From assembly GCA_005880805.1 (NCBI GenBank), contig VBFZ01000058.1, positions 1-7,842 on the forward strand: a stretch of 7,842 bases of DNA. The letters are read 5' to 3'. Positions 1 to 7,842 of this stretch are shown here, piece after piece. The DNA is from Chloroflexota bacterium. GTDB taxonomy: Bacteria; Chloroflexota; Limnocylindria; Limnocylindrales; CSP1-4. Below the pieces are notes generated by a model, which worked only from the letters and a program-made list of their open reading frames with translations, was not told where the DNA came from and did no database searches. Position 1 is the first letter of the stretch, and each line of letters opens with the position of its first letter. The translations under genes were made by a program, and so were the position numbers.

Positions 1-2535
1 GAGGAGATGCGGACCGCCTATCTCGACTACGCGATGAGCGTCATCGTGTCGCGGGCCCTGCCTGACGTGCGGGACGGCCTCAAGCCGGTCCATCGCCGGA
101 TCCTCTACACGATGGGGGAGATGGGGCTCTCATCGACGAGCTCGTTCCGCAAGTGCGCGGCGATCGTCGGCGAGGTGATGGGCAAGTACCACCCGCACGG
201 CGACGTCGCGCTGTATGACGCGCTGGTCCGTCTCGCGCAGGACTTCTCGATGCGCTACCCGCTCGTCGATGGGCAGGGCAACTTCGGCTCGGTCGACGGC
301 GACGCGGCGGCGGCCATGCGCTACACGGAAGCGCGCCTGACGGCGATCGCCAGCGAAATGCTGGCCGACATCGACAAGGAGACCGTCAACTTCGTCGACA
401 ACTACGACGGGACGCAGAAGCAGCCGGAGGTATTGCCAGCCAAGCTCCCGAACCTGCTCATCAACGGCTCGTCGGGCATCGCGGTGGGCATGGCGACCAA
501 CATCCCGCCCCACTACCTGGGCGAGATCGTCGACGCCGCCGCCGCGCTCATCGACGACCCGGAGATCACCTCGGACGACCTGTGCGGCCTCGTGCTCGGC
601 CCCGACTTCCCGACCGGCGGGACGATCTTCCGCCAGGAGACGCGTCGCAACCCCATCACCGGCGAGTACGAGACGGTCGACGCCATCCGCGAGATGTACG
701 CCCACGGGCACGGCCGCGTGGTCATGCGCGCCCAGGTCGCCTTCGAGGAAGGGCGCGGCGACCGGATGGCGATCATCGTCAGCGAGCTGCCCTACCAGGT
801 GAACAAGGCGGCGCTGCTCGAGAAGATCGCCGACCTCGTGAAGGAGCGCCGGATCGAGGGCATCGCCGACCTGCGCGACGAATCCGATCGCGACGGGATG
901 CGCATCTACATCGAGCTGAAGCGGGACATCAATCCGCACACGGTGCTGAACAACCTGTTCAAGCACACCCCGATGCAGCTCGCGTTCAACCTGAACATGC
1001 TCGCGCTGGTCGACGGACAGCCCCAGACGCTGCCGCTGAAGTCGGTGCTGCAGCACTACGTCGACCACCGCCGGGAGGTCGTCCGCCGACGGACCGAGTT
1101 CGACCTCCAGAAGGCGCGGGCCCGAGCCCACATCCTCGAGGGCCTGAAGATCGCGCTCGACCACCTCGACGCGGTCATCAAGACAATCCGCGAGTCGGCC
1201 GACGTCGAGGTCGCGCGCACGAACCTCATGTCGCGCTTCGAGCTGACCGAGGTCCAGGCGCAGGCCATCCTGGACATGCGGCTCGCGCGCCTGGCCGCCC
1301 TCGAGCGCAAGAAGATCGAGGACGAGTACCTGGCCGTCATCCAGCAGATCGCGGAGCTGGAGGACATCCTCGCGAACCCGGGCCGCGTGCTGGCGATCAT
1401 CAAGGACGAGCTGGCCGAGCTGAAGCGGAAGTACGCCGGAGAGCGACGCACGCGCATCGCCGACAGCGCCGCGCGGGAGATGAGCGACGAGGACCTGATC
1501 GCCGACGAGGACGTCGTCGTGACGATCAGCGGCCGGGGCTACATCAAGCGCCAGCCGGTCGCCACGTATCGCCGCCAGCATCGCGGCGGCAAGGGAATCA
1601 TCGGGCACGTAACGCGCGAAGAGGACGCGGTCGAGCACCTGCTCGTCGCCAACACCCATGACTGGGCACTGTTCTTCACCAACCGCGGCCGCGTGTTCAG
1701 CGCCAAGGTCCACCAGATCCCCGACGCCAGCCGCCAGGCGAAGGGCATCCCGATCATCAACCTGCCCGGCGTCCAGGTCGAGGCGCGGGAGGTCCCGATG
1801 GCGACCATCGTCCTGCCCGACTTCGAGCCCGGCCAGTTCCTCGTTCTGGCCACGCGCAAGGGGATCATCAAGAAGACGCCGCTCGAGCAGTTCGAGCGCG
1901 TCCGCTCGACGGGCATCCGCGCGATCACGATCAACGACGACGACGAGCTCGCCTGGGTGGACGTCTCATCCGGCAACGACGACGTGATCATCGCAACCGC
2001 GGAAGGGATGCTGGCCCGCTTTGCCGAGGACGAGGTACGCCCCATGGGCCGCGACGCCGCCGGCGTGATCGGCATCCGGTTGCTCAAGAAGGAGGGTGAC
2101 ACGGTCGTCGCGATGCAGGTCGTCGACCCCAACGCCGACTTGCTCGTACTGACCGAGACCGGATACGGCAAGCGCGTCTCGCTGAGCGAGTTCCGCCGGA
2201 AGCATCGAGGCGGCCAGGGCGTCCGCCTCATCGCGCTCGAAGGCCGCAAGACGGGTTCGGTGGCCGCCGTGCAGCAGGTCACGGAGGCGGACGATGAGCT
2301 CCTGCTGATCTCGGCCGGCGGGCAGGTCATCCGAACCGAGACGAACTCGATCAACCGCTACTCCTCGGGCGCCCGCGGCGTGATCGTCATGCGCCTCGAG
2401 GAGGGAGACCGCGTTGTCGGCATCGCGGCGTTCCGTCCAGGGCTGGCAGACCGGGATGGCATCGGCGACAATGGCGCCCCTGGCGAGGAGCCGGAGCGCG
2501 GTCCGGGCGGCGGTGCCGGCGGTTCTACCGCATAG
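1..2535 (+). CDS. gyrA: DNA gyrase subunit A, 5'-truncated by window edge
   Basis: GyrA forms the A2B2 gyrase tetramer with GyrB, cuts and rejoins DNA, and introduces negative supercoils. The frame is open from base 1. The ATG at base 7 lies at the conserved E-E-M-R-T-x-Y-L-D-Y-A-M-S-V block, which is normally preceded by about 15-25 residues, so I treat it as internal and the true start as upstream. The catalytic Tyr is encoded at 322-324 (A-A-M-R-Y-T-E) with the adjacent Arg. The quinolone-pocket segment H-P-H-G-D-V-A-L-Y-D is at 190-219, with Val where E. coli has Ser83 and with Asp87 kept. The Ile wedge (T-N-I-P-P-H) is near 502. A coiled-coil tower region follows, then a beta-pinwheel CTD with a GyrA-box-like QHRGGKG (1576-1596) and a related KHRGGQG (2200-2220). 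The box favours GyrA over ParC. The gammaproteobacterial tower insertion is absent. The protein ends in a Gly/Glu-rich tail. prs follows after 66 nt. Confidence 0.96.
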   Translation, partial: EEMRTAYLDYAMSVIVSRALPDVRDGLKPVHRRILYTMGEMGLSSTSSFRKCAAIVGEVMGKYHPHGDVALYDALVRLAQDFSMRYPLVDGQGNFGSVDGDAAAAMRYTEARLTAIASEMLADIDKETVNFVDNYDGTQKQPEVLPAKLPNLLINGSSGIAVGMATNIPPHYLGEIVDAAAALIDDPEITSDDLCGLVLGPDFPTGGTIFRQETRRNPITGEYETVDAIREMYAHGHGRVVMRAQVAFEEGRGDRMAIIVSELPYQVNKAALLEKIADLVKERRIEGIADLRDESDRDGMRIYIELKRDINPHTVLNNLFKHTPMQLAFNLNMLALVDGQPQTLPLKSVLQHYVDHRREVVRRRTEFDLQKARARAHILEGLKIALDHLDAVIKTIRESADVEVARTNLMSRFELTEVQAQAILDMRLARLAALERKKIEDEYLAVIQQIAELEDILANPGRVLAIIKDELAELKRKYAGERRTRIADSAAREMSDEDLIADEDVVVTISGRGYIKRQPVATYRRQHRGGKGIIGHVTREEDAVEHLLVANTHDWALFFTNRGRVFSAKVHQIPDASRQAKGIPIINLPGVQVEAREVPMATIVLPDFEPGQFLVLATRKGIIKKTPLEQFERVRSTGIRAITINDDDELAWVDVSSGNDDVIIATAEGMLARFAEDEVRPMGRDAAGVIGIRLLKKEGDTVVAMQVVDPNADLLVLTETGYGKRVSLSEFRRKHRGGQGVRLIALEGRKTGSVAAVQQVTEADDELLLISAGGQVIRTETNSINRYSSGARGVIVMRLEEGDRVVGIAAFRPGLADRDGIGDNGAPGEEPERGPGGGAGGSTA

Positions 2536-2540
2536 CGGCC

Positions 2541-2559
2541 GTCGCCCCACGGCGGCGAC
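2541..2559 (+). other. small GC hairpin between gyrA and prs
   Basis: GTCGCC (2541-2546) and GGCGAC (2554-2559) can form a 6-bp stem with a 7-nt loop just after the gyrA stop codon. No T tract follows. It could be a weak attenuator, an mRNA-processing structure, or chance in G+C-rich DNA. An overlapping alternative pairing (GCCGT with ACGGC) exists, so I do not call it a terminator. Confidence 0.2.
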
Positions 2560-2590
2560 CGGAACCGAGCTGGGAGCGGCTTCCGGAAGC

Positions 2591-2596
2591 AGGAGG
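2591..2596 (+). promoter_or_regulatory. Shine-Dalgarno AGGAGG of prs
   Basis: A perfect AGGAGG lies 5 nt before the GTG at 2602. It fixes the prs start at this GTG, where the encoded N-terminus also matches the family length. It is the strongest ribosome binding site in the window. Confidence 0.85.
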
Positions 2597-2601
2597 CGCC
2601 G

Positions 2602-3696
2602 GTGTACGCGGACCAGTTCGAGATCTACCACGGCAACTCGAACCCGGATCTCGCCCGGAAGATCTGCCGCTACCTCGGGGTTCAACCCGGTCGCGCCGAG
2701 GTCTTCCAGTTCGCGAACGAGAACATCTTCGTCAAGATCCTGGACAACGTCCGCGAGAAGGACGTCTTCCTGATCCAGCCCACATGCCATCCCGTGAACC
2801 AGTCGATCATGGAGCTGCTGATCATGATCGACGCCTTCAAGCGGGCAAGCGCCGGCCGGATCACGGCGGTCATTCCCTACTACGCGTATGGCCGGTCGGA
2901 CAAGAAGGACCAGCCTCGGGTGCCGATCACCGCCCGGCTGATCGCCGACATGATCACCGTCGCGGGCGCCGACCGGGTCCTGACCATGGATCTCCACCAG
3001 GGCCAGATCCAGGGCTTCTTCAACATCCCGGTCGACGAGCTGACGGCCGTCCACATCCTCTCGAACTACTTCCTGCACAAGGAGATCGAGCGGCCGGTGG
3101 TCGTCACGGACCTGGGCTTCGCGAAGAGGGCGCGGGCGTTCGCGGAGTTGCTAGGCGCGCCACTCGCGATCATCGAGAAGCGGCGCCAGGGCAACCTCGA
3201 CCGCGCCGAGCTGATGAACGTGATCGGCGAGGTCCGCGGCCGACGGGCGGTGATCGTCGACGACGAGATCGACACGGCGGGTACGCTGGTCGAGATCGTC
3301 TCGGCGCTTGAGCGCGAGGGCGTCCACGAGATCTACGCGTGTGCCAGCCACGGGGTGCTGTCCGACCCCGCGGTCGACAACATCCGCAAGTCGAGCATCC
3401 AGGAGGTCGTCCTGACCGACTCGATCCCGCTGCCGCCGGCCAAGCGGCTGGCCAAGATCAAGACGCTTTCGATCGCGCCGCTCATCGGCGAGGCGATCAA
3501 GCGGATCCACCGAGGCGAATCGGTCGGCGCGCTGTTCAGCAGCGAGCAGTCATTCACCCAGAACCTCATGTTCTGGGAGGACGGCAGCGAGGGGATCCTG
3601 GATACGGGCCCGGGCGGAACCCGGCGGCCTGTGCCGGAGGAGGAGCCCGCCGCATCGCCGGCGCTTGCTGCGGCGCGCGACCGGGGCGAGCCGTAA
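2602..3696 (+). CDS. prs: ribose-phosphate pyrophosphokinase (PRPP synthetase)
   Basis: This cytosolic enzyme transfers pyrophosphate from ATP to ribose-5-phosphate, giving PRPP and AMP. PRPP feeds purine, pyrimidine, His, Trp and NAD synthesis. The protein has 364 aa and starts at GTG with AGGAGG 5 nt upstream. Visible motifs are T-C-x-P-V-N and M-E-L-L-x-M-I-D-A (residues 61-78), the ATP loop G-R-S-D-K-K-D-Q-P-R-V-P-I (97-109), catalytic His132 in D-L-H-x-x-Q-I-Q-G-F-F, the flexible-loop E-K-R-R (192-195; Lys193 and Arg195 match the catalytic Lys/Arg), and the PRPP loop V-D-D-E-I-D-T-A-G-T (219-228). In the ATP loop, Ser99 replaces the usual Gln of A-R-Q-D-R. The normal family end (E-S-x-x-x-L-F) falls at about residue 311, so roughly 50 C-terminal residues, Pro/Glu/Ala-rich at the end, are extra compared with enzymes of about 315 aa. 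It is probably cotranscribed with gyrA and the small ORF downstream. Confidence 0.96.
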   Translation: MYADQFEIYHGNSNPDLARKICRYLGVQPGRAEVFQFANENIFVKILDNVREKDVFLIQPTCHPVNQSIMELLIMIDAFKRASAGRITAVIPYYAYGRSDKKDQPRVPITARLIADMITVAGADRVLTMDLHQGQIQGFFNIPVDELTAVHILSNYFLHKEIERPVVVTDLGFAKRARAFAELLGAPLAIIEKRRQGNLDRAELMNVIGEVRGRRAVIVDDEIDTAGTLVEIVSALEREGVHEIYACASHGVLSDPAVDNIRKSSIQEVVLTDSIPLPPAKRLAKIKTLSIAPLIGEAIKRIHRGESVGALFSSEQSFTQNLMFWEDGSEGILDTGPGGTRRPVPEEEPAASPALAAARDRGEP

Positions 3697-3705
3697 CCGT
3701 GAATC

Positions 3706-3709
3706 GAGG
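3706..3709 (+). promoter_or_regulatory. GAGG ribosome binding site of small membrane ORF
   Basis: GAGG lies 6 nt before the GTG at 3716. It supports this GTG over the TTG at 3665 inside prs and over the ATG at 3863, which has no comparable site. Confidence 0.5.
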
Positions 3710-3715
3710 CGCTTC

Positions 3716-3967
3716 GTGAGCCTGGAGCTTCACAGCCCCGACGGCAAGGGCGGCCTCGAACGGAAGCCGATCCTCGAGCGCGACCACCGCGCTCTCCTGC
3801 GATCGCCGCGGTGGGGTGCCGCGCTCCCGGGACAGCGGTTGCCGCGCCTCGGCAACCCCGAGATGAACCCGACGTCCGCCGTGCTCGGCGTGTTCTTCTG
3901 GCTGGGCCTGGCCGCCGCGACCTTCGTCCTCCTCCTCGTGGGGTACGGAACAGGGTTCTGGCACTAG
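3716..3967 (+). CDS. small predicted tail-anchored membrane protein, unknown function
   Basis: I do not recognise this family. The ORF begins at GTG 19 nt after the prs stop, with GAGG at good spacing, and encodes 83 aa. Residues 1-50 are hydrophilic and basic. Residues about 55-77 form one strongly hydrophobic segment (A-V-L-G-V-F-F-W-L-G-L then A-T-F-V-L-L-L-V), followed by only a short tail, GYGTGFWH. This predicts a tail-anchored single-pass protein. An internal ATG at 3863 could give a 34-aa version that is almost only the membrane helix, and it overlaps a TGA in another frame (ATGA). The last seven codons plus the stop are the first part of the 73-bp tandem repeat. The position directly upstream of secA recalls secM, but no SecM-type arrest motif (for example RAGP or RAPP) is present. 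Too little sequence follows the helix for a classical arrest peptide. The hydrophobic segment and RBS support a real gene, but it remains a prediction. Confidence 0.55.
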   Translation: MSLELHSPDGKGGLERKPILERDHRALLRSPRWGAALPGQRLPRLGNPEMNPTSAVLGVFFWLGLAAATFVLLLVGYGTGFWH

Positions 3968-3970
3968 GCT

Positions 3971-3984
3971 CTCCGAGGTCGGAG
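3971..3984 (+). other. hairpin in repeat copy 1
   Basis: CTCCGA (3971-3976) and TCGGAG (3979-3984) are perfect inverted repeats, realistically a 5-bp stem with a 4-nt loop. It lies 3 nt after the stop codon of the small ORF. It could protect the 3' end of the gyrA-prs-ORF mRNA. There is no T tract. Confidence 0.35.
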
Positions 3985-4043
3985 GGGGAGCTCCGCGACG
4001 CCATCCGCCCGAGGACTACGGAACAGGGTTCTGGCACTAGGCT

Positions 4044-4069
4044 CTCCGAGGTCGGAGGCGGAGCTCCGC
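4044..4069 (+). other. hairpin and 12-bp palindrome in repeat copy 2
   Basis: The CTCCGA/TCGGAG hairpin recurs at 4044-4057. It is directly followed by the perfect palindrome GCGGAGCTCCGC (4058-4069). Copy 1 has one mismatch in the matching palindrome (3986). A protein-binding palindrome or an RNA structure is possible, but neither can be shown from sequence alone. Confidence 0.3.
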
Positions 4070-4123
4070 AACGCCATCCGCCCGAGGACTACGGGACGGG
4101 CTTCTGGCACTAGGGCCTCCGAG

Positions 4124-4136
4124 GGACGCGGCGTCC
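4124..4136 (+). other. GGACG/CGTCC hairpin
   Basis: GGACG (4124-4128) and CGTCC (4132-4136) enclose a 3-nt loop, and the near-palindrome CCTGGTCCAGG overlaps its right end. A 9-bp direct repeat flanks both. It sits after the last repeat unit, where the end of the upstream transcript would be expected, but it has no T tract. It is only a weak candidate for a 3'-end structure. Confidence 0.2.
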
Positions 4137-4151
4137 TGGTCCAGGGCCTCC

Positions 4152-4193
4152 AAGTCTGTTCCGTCGCCTATTCATCCAGGGACTATTAAGCGG
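4152..4193 (-). repeat. left arm of imperfect 42-nt inverted repeat
   Basis: The reverse complement of this segment matches 4296-4337 at 29 of 42 positions without gaps. The core is ATGAATA, then R-GCG-RY-GGAAC (18 of 24 in the core). In RNA, four further positions become G-U pairs. The minus strand reads an ATG at 4175-4173 inside the arm. Confidence 0.55.
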
Positions 4194-4295
4194 ACCTTGA
4201 ACCGCCCGCGCGCGTCGGGCAGCCAGAAAATCTCCCGACTCACGATCGGCTCGGGATGAACTCCGGTCGATCGCGCCACGAGCCGGACGCGTGTC

Positions 4296-4337
4296 CCGTT
4301 TACCAGTCCGCCCATGAATAAGCGGTGGAACCGGCTC
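4296..4337 (+). repeat. right arm of imperfect 42-nt inverted repeat
   Basis: Partner of 4152-4193 across a 102-nt spacer. The ATG at 4314-4316 in this arm is in frame with secA and would add 32 residues, but the SecA family begins at the later ATG (4410). The arms could be ends of a small decayed element, a long-range RNA stem, or duplicated regulatory DNA. Confidence 0.55.
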
Positions 4338-4394
4338 GTGCGAGGACGGGGCCGCCAGGACCCGGCCGCGGCCGGGAACTCGACGAGCCTCGCC

Positions 4395-4400
4395 TATACT
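4395..4400 (+). promoter_or_regulatory. putative -10 box TATACT of secA (leaderless-type)
   Basis: TATACT differs from TATAAT at one position and ends 9 nt before the secA ATG. Transcription would start at about 4404-4410, leaving a 5' leader of 0-6 nt. No -35 resembling TTGACA lies at the expected distance. The lack of any Shine-Dalgarno before the ATG fits leaderless translation. Confidence 0.5.
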
Positions 4401-4409
4401 CGTGATCCC

Positions 4410-7424
<3,015 letters not shown>

Positions 7425-7436
7425 CCTGACCGAGGC

Positions 7437-7842
7437 GTGGAGGACAATTCCGGCAAACACACCCGGCGGCTGATCGCAGACCTCCTTTGTCTTGCACTCG
7501 CCGCGTTCCTCGCGATCGGGCTCGTGGCCGCTTACAGCACGTGGCGGATCTGGGACCAGGGCAGCCGCGACGAACAACGACCCACCGGCGCCATCGTCGT
7601 GCTTGGAGCTGCGCAGTTCGATGGGCGTCCGTCGCCGGTCTTCGCGGCGCGCCTGGACCATGCCGTCGAGCTCTTCCTCCACTATGGGACGCCCTACTTC
7701 GTTGTGACCGGCGGCAAGGCCGAAGGCGACAGGACGACCGAGGCGGCAACCGCTCGCGCCTACGCCATCGCGCACGGCGTCAATCCCGACGCGATCCTCG
7801 TCGAGGACCAGGGCCGCACGACCCTCGAGTCCCTGCAGTCCG
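7437..7842 (+). CDS. YdcF/SanA-like DUF218 membrane protein, 3'-truncated by window edge
   Basis: The frame is open to the window end, giving 135 codons from the GTG at 7437. That is the first start codon after the secA stop, and GAGG sits only 1 nt upstream, so the start is tentative. Residues about 12-36 (L-I-A-D-L-L-C-L-A-L-A-A-F) form one membrane segment after a short basic N-terminus. The rest would lie outside the membrane. The DUF218 pattern is clear: A-I-V-V-L-G-A-A (52-59), G-R-P-S-P-V-F-A-A-R-L-D-H-A (63-76), V-V-T-G-G-K-x-x-G-D-x-T-T-E-A (89-103), Y-A-I-A-H-G-V-N-P-D-A-I (109-120), and E-D-Q-G-R-T-T-L-E-S (123-132). Characterised relatives (SanA, ElyC, YdcF) are linked to envelope integrity or have no settled reaction, so I assign no enzyme activity. 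It is probably cotranscribed with secA. The C-terminal part of the domain is not in the window. Confidence 0.82.
   Translation, partial: MEDNSGKHTRRLIADLLCLALAAFLAIGLVAAYSTWRIWDQGSRDEQRPTGAIVVLGAAQFDGRPSPVFAARLDHAVELFLHYGTPYFVVTGGKAEGDRTTEAATARAYAIAHGVNPDAILVEDQGRTTLESLQS

Larger units (their letters stand above)
3944..4125 (+). repeat. 73-bp tandem repeat, two full copies plus a partial third
   Basis: Copy 1 (3944-4016) and copy 2 (4017-4089) match at 71 of 73 positions; the differences are 3986 G versus 4059 C and 3997 G versus 4070 A. Copy 3 (4090-4125) matches 31 of 36 positions and then diverges. Copy 1 begins inside the 3' end of the small membrane ORF. All three copies begin with codons for YGTGFWH plus TAG. 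Because 73 is not a multiple of three, these lie in three different frames. Upstream of copies 2 and 3 the same frame encodes RHPPED before YGTGFWH, but no good start codon is linked to copy 2. The units contain short hairpins. There are no CRISPR-like spacers. Confidence 0.9.
3968..4409 (+). other. 442-nt intergenic region upstream of secA
   Basis: I see no tRNA, rRNA or convincing protein gene here. From left to right it holds the rest of the tandem repeat (to 4125), a direct repeat AGGGCCTCC (4112-4120 and 4143-4151) enclosing a GGACG/CGTCC hairpin (4124-4136) and the near-palindrome CCTGGTCCAGG (4135-4145), an imperfect inverted repeat (4152-4193 / 4296-4337) with a unique 102-nt middle, and the secA promoter-proximal segment with TATACT at 4395. 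Local A/T-rich words (for example TATTAA at 4184-4189) stand out against the G+C-rich surroundings, as expected for a promoter region. Confidence 0.6.

Noticed and set aside
7..9. ATG at base 7 as the gyrA start
   Set aside because: The frame is open from base 1 with Glu-Glu before it, and GyrA proteins normally have about 15-25 residues upstream of this conserved block.
582..1661. 359-codon Arg/Pro/Ala-rich frame inside gyrA
   Set aside because: A frame-shifted shadow of gyrA with R/P/A/G composition typical of out-of-frame G+C-rich DNA; no RBS and no motifs.
130..1713. 527-codon open frame on the minus strand opposite gyrA
   Set aside because: Its product is Asp/Val/Arg/Leu-rich with no domain pattern. 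It is the expected antisense shadow of G/C-ended codons; the + strand encodes unmistakable GyrA.
3890..3967. SecM-like translation arrest peptide
   Set aside because: There is no RAGP, RAPP or FxxxxWIxxxxGIRAGP-like motif. The hydrophobic helix ends only about 8 residues before the stop, unlike known arrest peptides.
3811..4113. 100-codon + strand frame ending in copy 3 of YGTGFWH
   Set aside because: Most of it is an out-of-frame reading of the small membrane ORF with Arg/Pro-rich composition. Only its last codons look protein-like, which is explained by the repeat.
3944..4125. CRISPR array
   Set aside because: The copies are directly adjacent with no spacers, are 73 bp long and number about 2.5, and there are no cas genes in the window.
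4110..4175. 21-codon minus-strand ORF (MNRRRNRL...)
   Set aside because: Very short, Arg/Pro/Gly-rich and without an RBS. It is mentioned only because its start matches the other inverted-repeat arm.
4184..4189. TATTAA as an alternative secA promoter -10
   Set aside because: There is no convincing -35 at 16-18 bp, and it lies inside an inverted-repeat arm more than 200 bp from secA. TATACT at 4395 is better placed.
4314..4409. ATG 4314 as the secA start
   Set aside because: It is in frame but adds 32 low-complexity basic residues absent from SecA. The ATG at 4410 gives the family N-terminus and has TATACT just upstream. The 4314 ATG has no RBS and lies in the inverted repeat.

Overview
The window is a G+C-rich bacterial chromosome segment (roughly two thirds G+C by eye). 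All genes lie on the + strand and are mostly housekeeping genes. The order is gyrA (5' end outside the window), prs, a small predicted membrane protein, a repeat-rich spacer, secA, and the start of a YdcF/SanA-type DUF218 membrane protein that runs off the right edge. G/C-ended codons, several GTG starts, a GyrA CTD ending in a Gly-rich tail, and the SecA insertion between Walker A and DEVD all resemble Chloroflexota (uncultured, high-GC soil-type lineages). An actinobacterial-like relative cannot be excluded from sequence alone.

Left block (1-3967): GyrA, PRPP synthetase and the small membrane ORF follow each other closely (66 nt and 19 nt gaps). They look like one transcription unit. prs has a textbook AGGAGG before a GTG start, and the small ORF has GAGG before a GTG start.

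Middle spacer (3968-4409): this is the only non-housekeeping part. It begins with a 73-bp tandem repeat (two near-identical copies and a diverged partial third) that starts inside the 3' end of the small ORF. Each copy re-creates the same C-terminal peptide and stop codon (YGTGFWH-stop), each time in a different frame. The third copy differs within that peptide only at synonymous positions. Then come small hairpins and an imperfect 42-nt inverted repeat (4152-4193 / 4296-4337). A TATACT box lies 10 bp before the secA ATG, and no Shine-Dalgarno is visible, which suggests a leaderless or nearly leaderless secA mRNA.

Right block (4410-7842): SecA is complete (1004 aa) with all motor motifs and a C-terminal Cys/His zinc motif. 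It has lineage insertions and a long Ala/Gly/Ser/Pro linker. Twelve bases after its TGA, in the same frame, a DUF218 protein starts; it has one N-terminal membrane segment and is cut by the window end.

Functionally the genes cover DNA supercoiling, PRPP supply and protein export, with no shared pathway. No clear new system is demonstrated. The parts most worth following up are the small membrane ORF with its repeated stop-containing 3' end, the inverted repeat, and the leaderless secA start.
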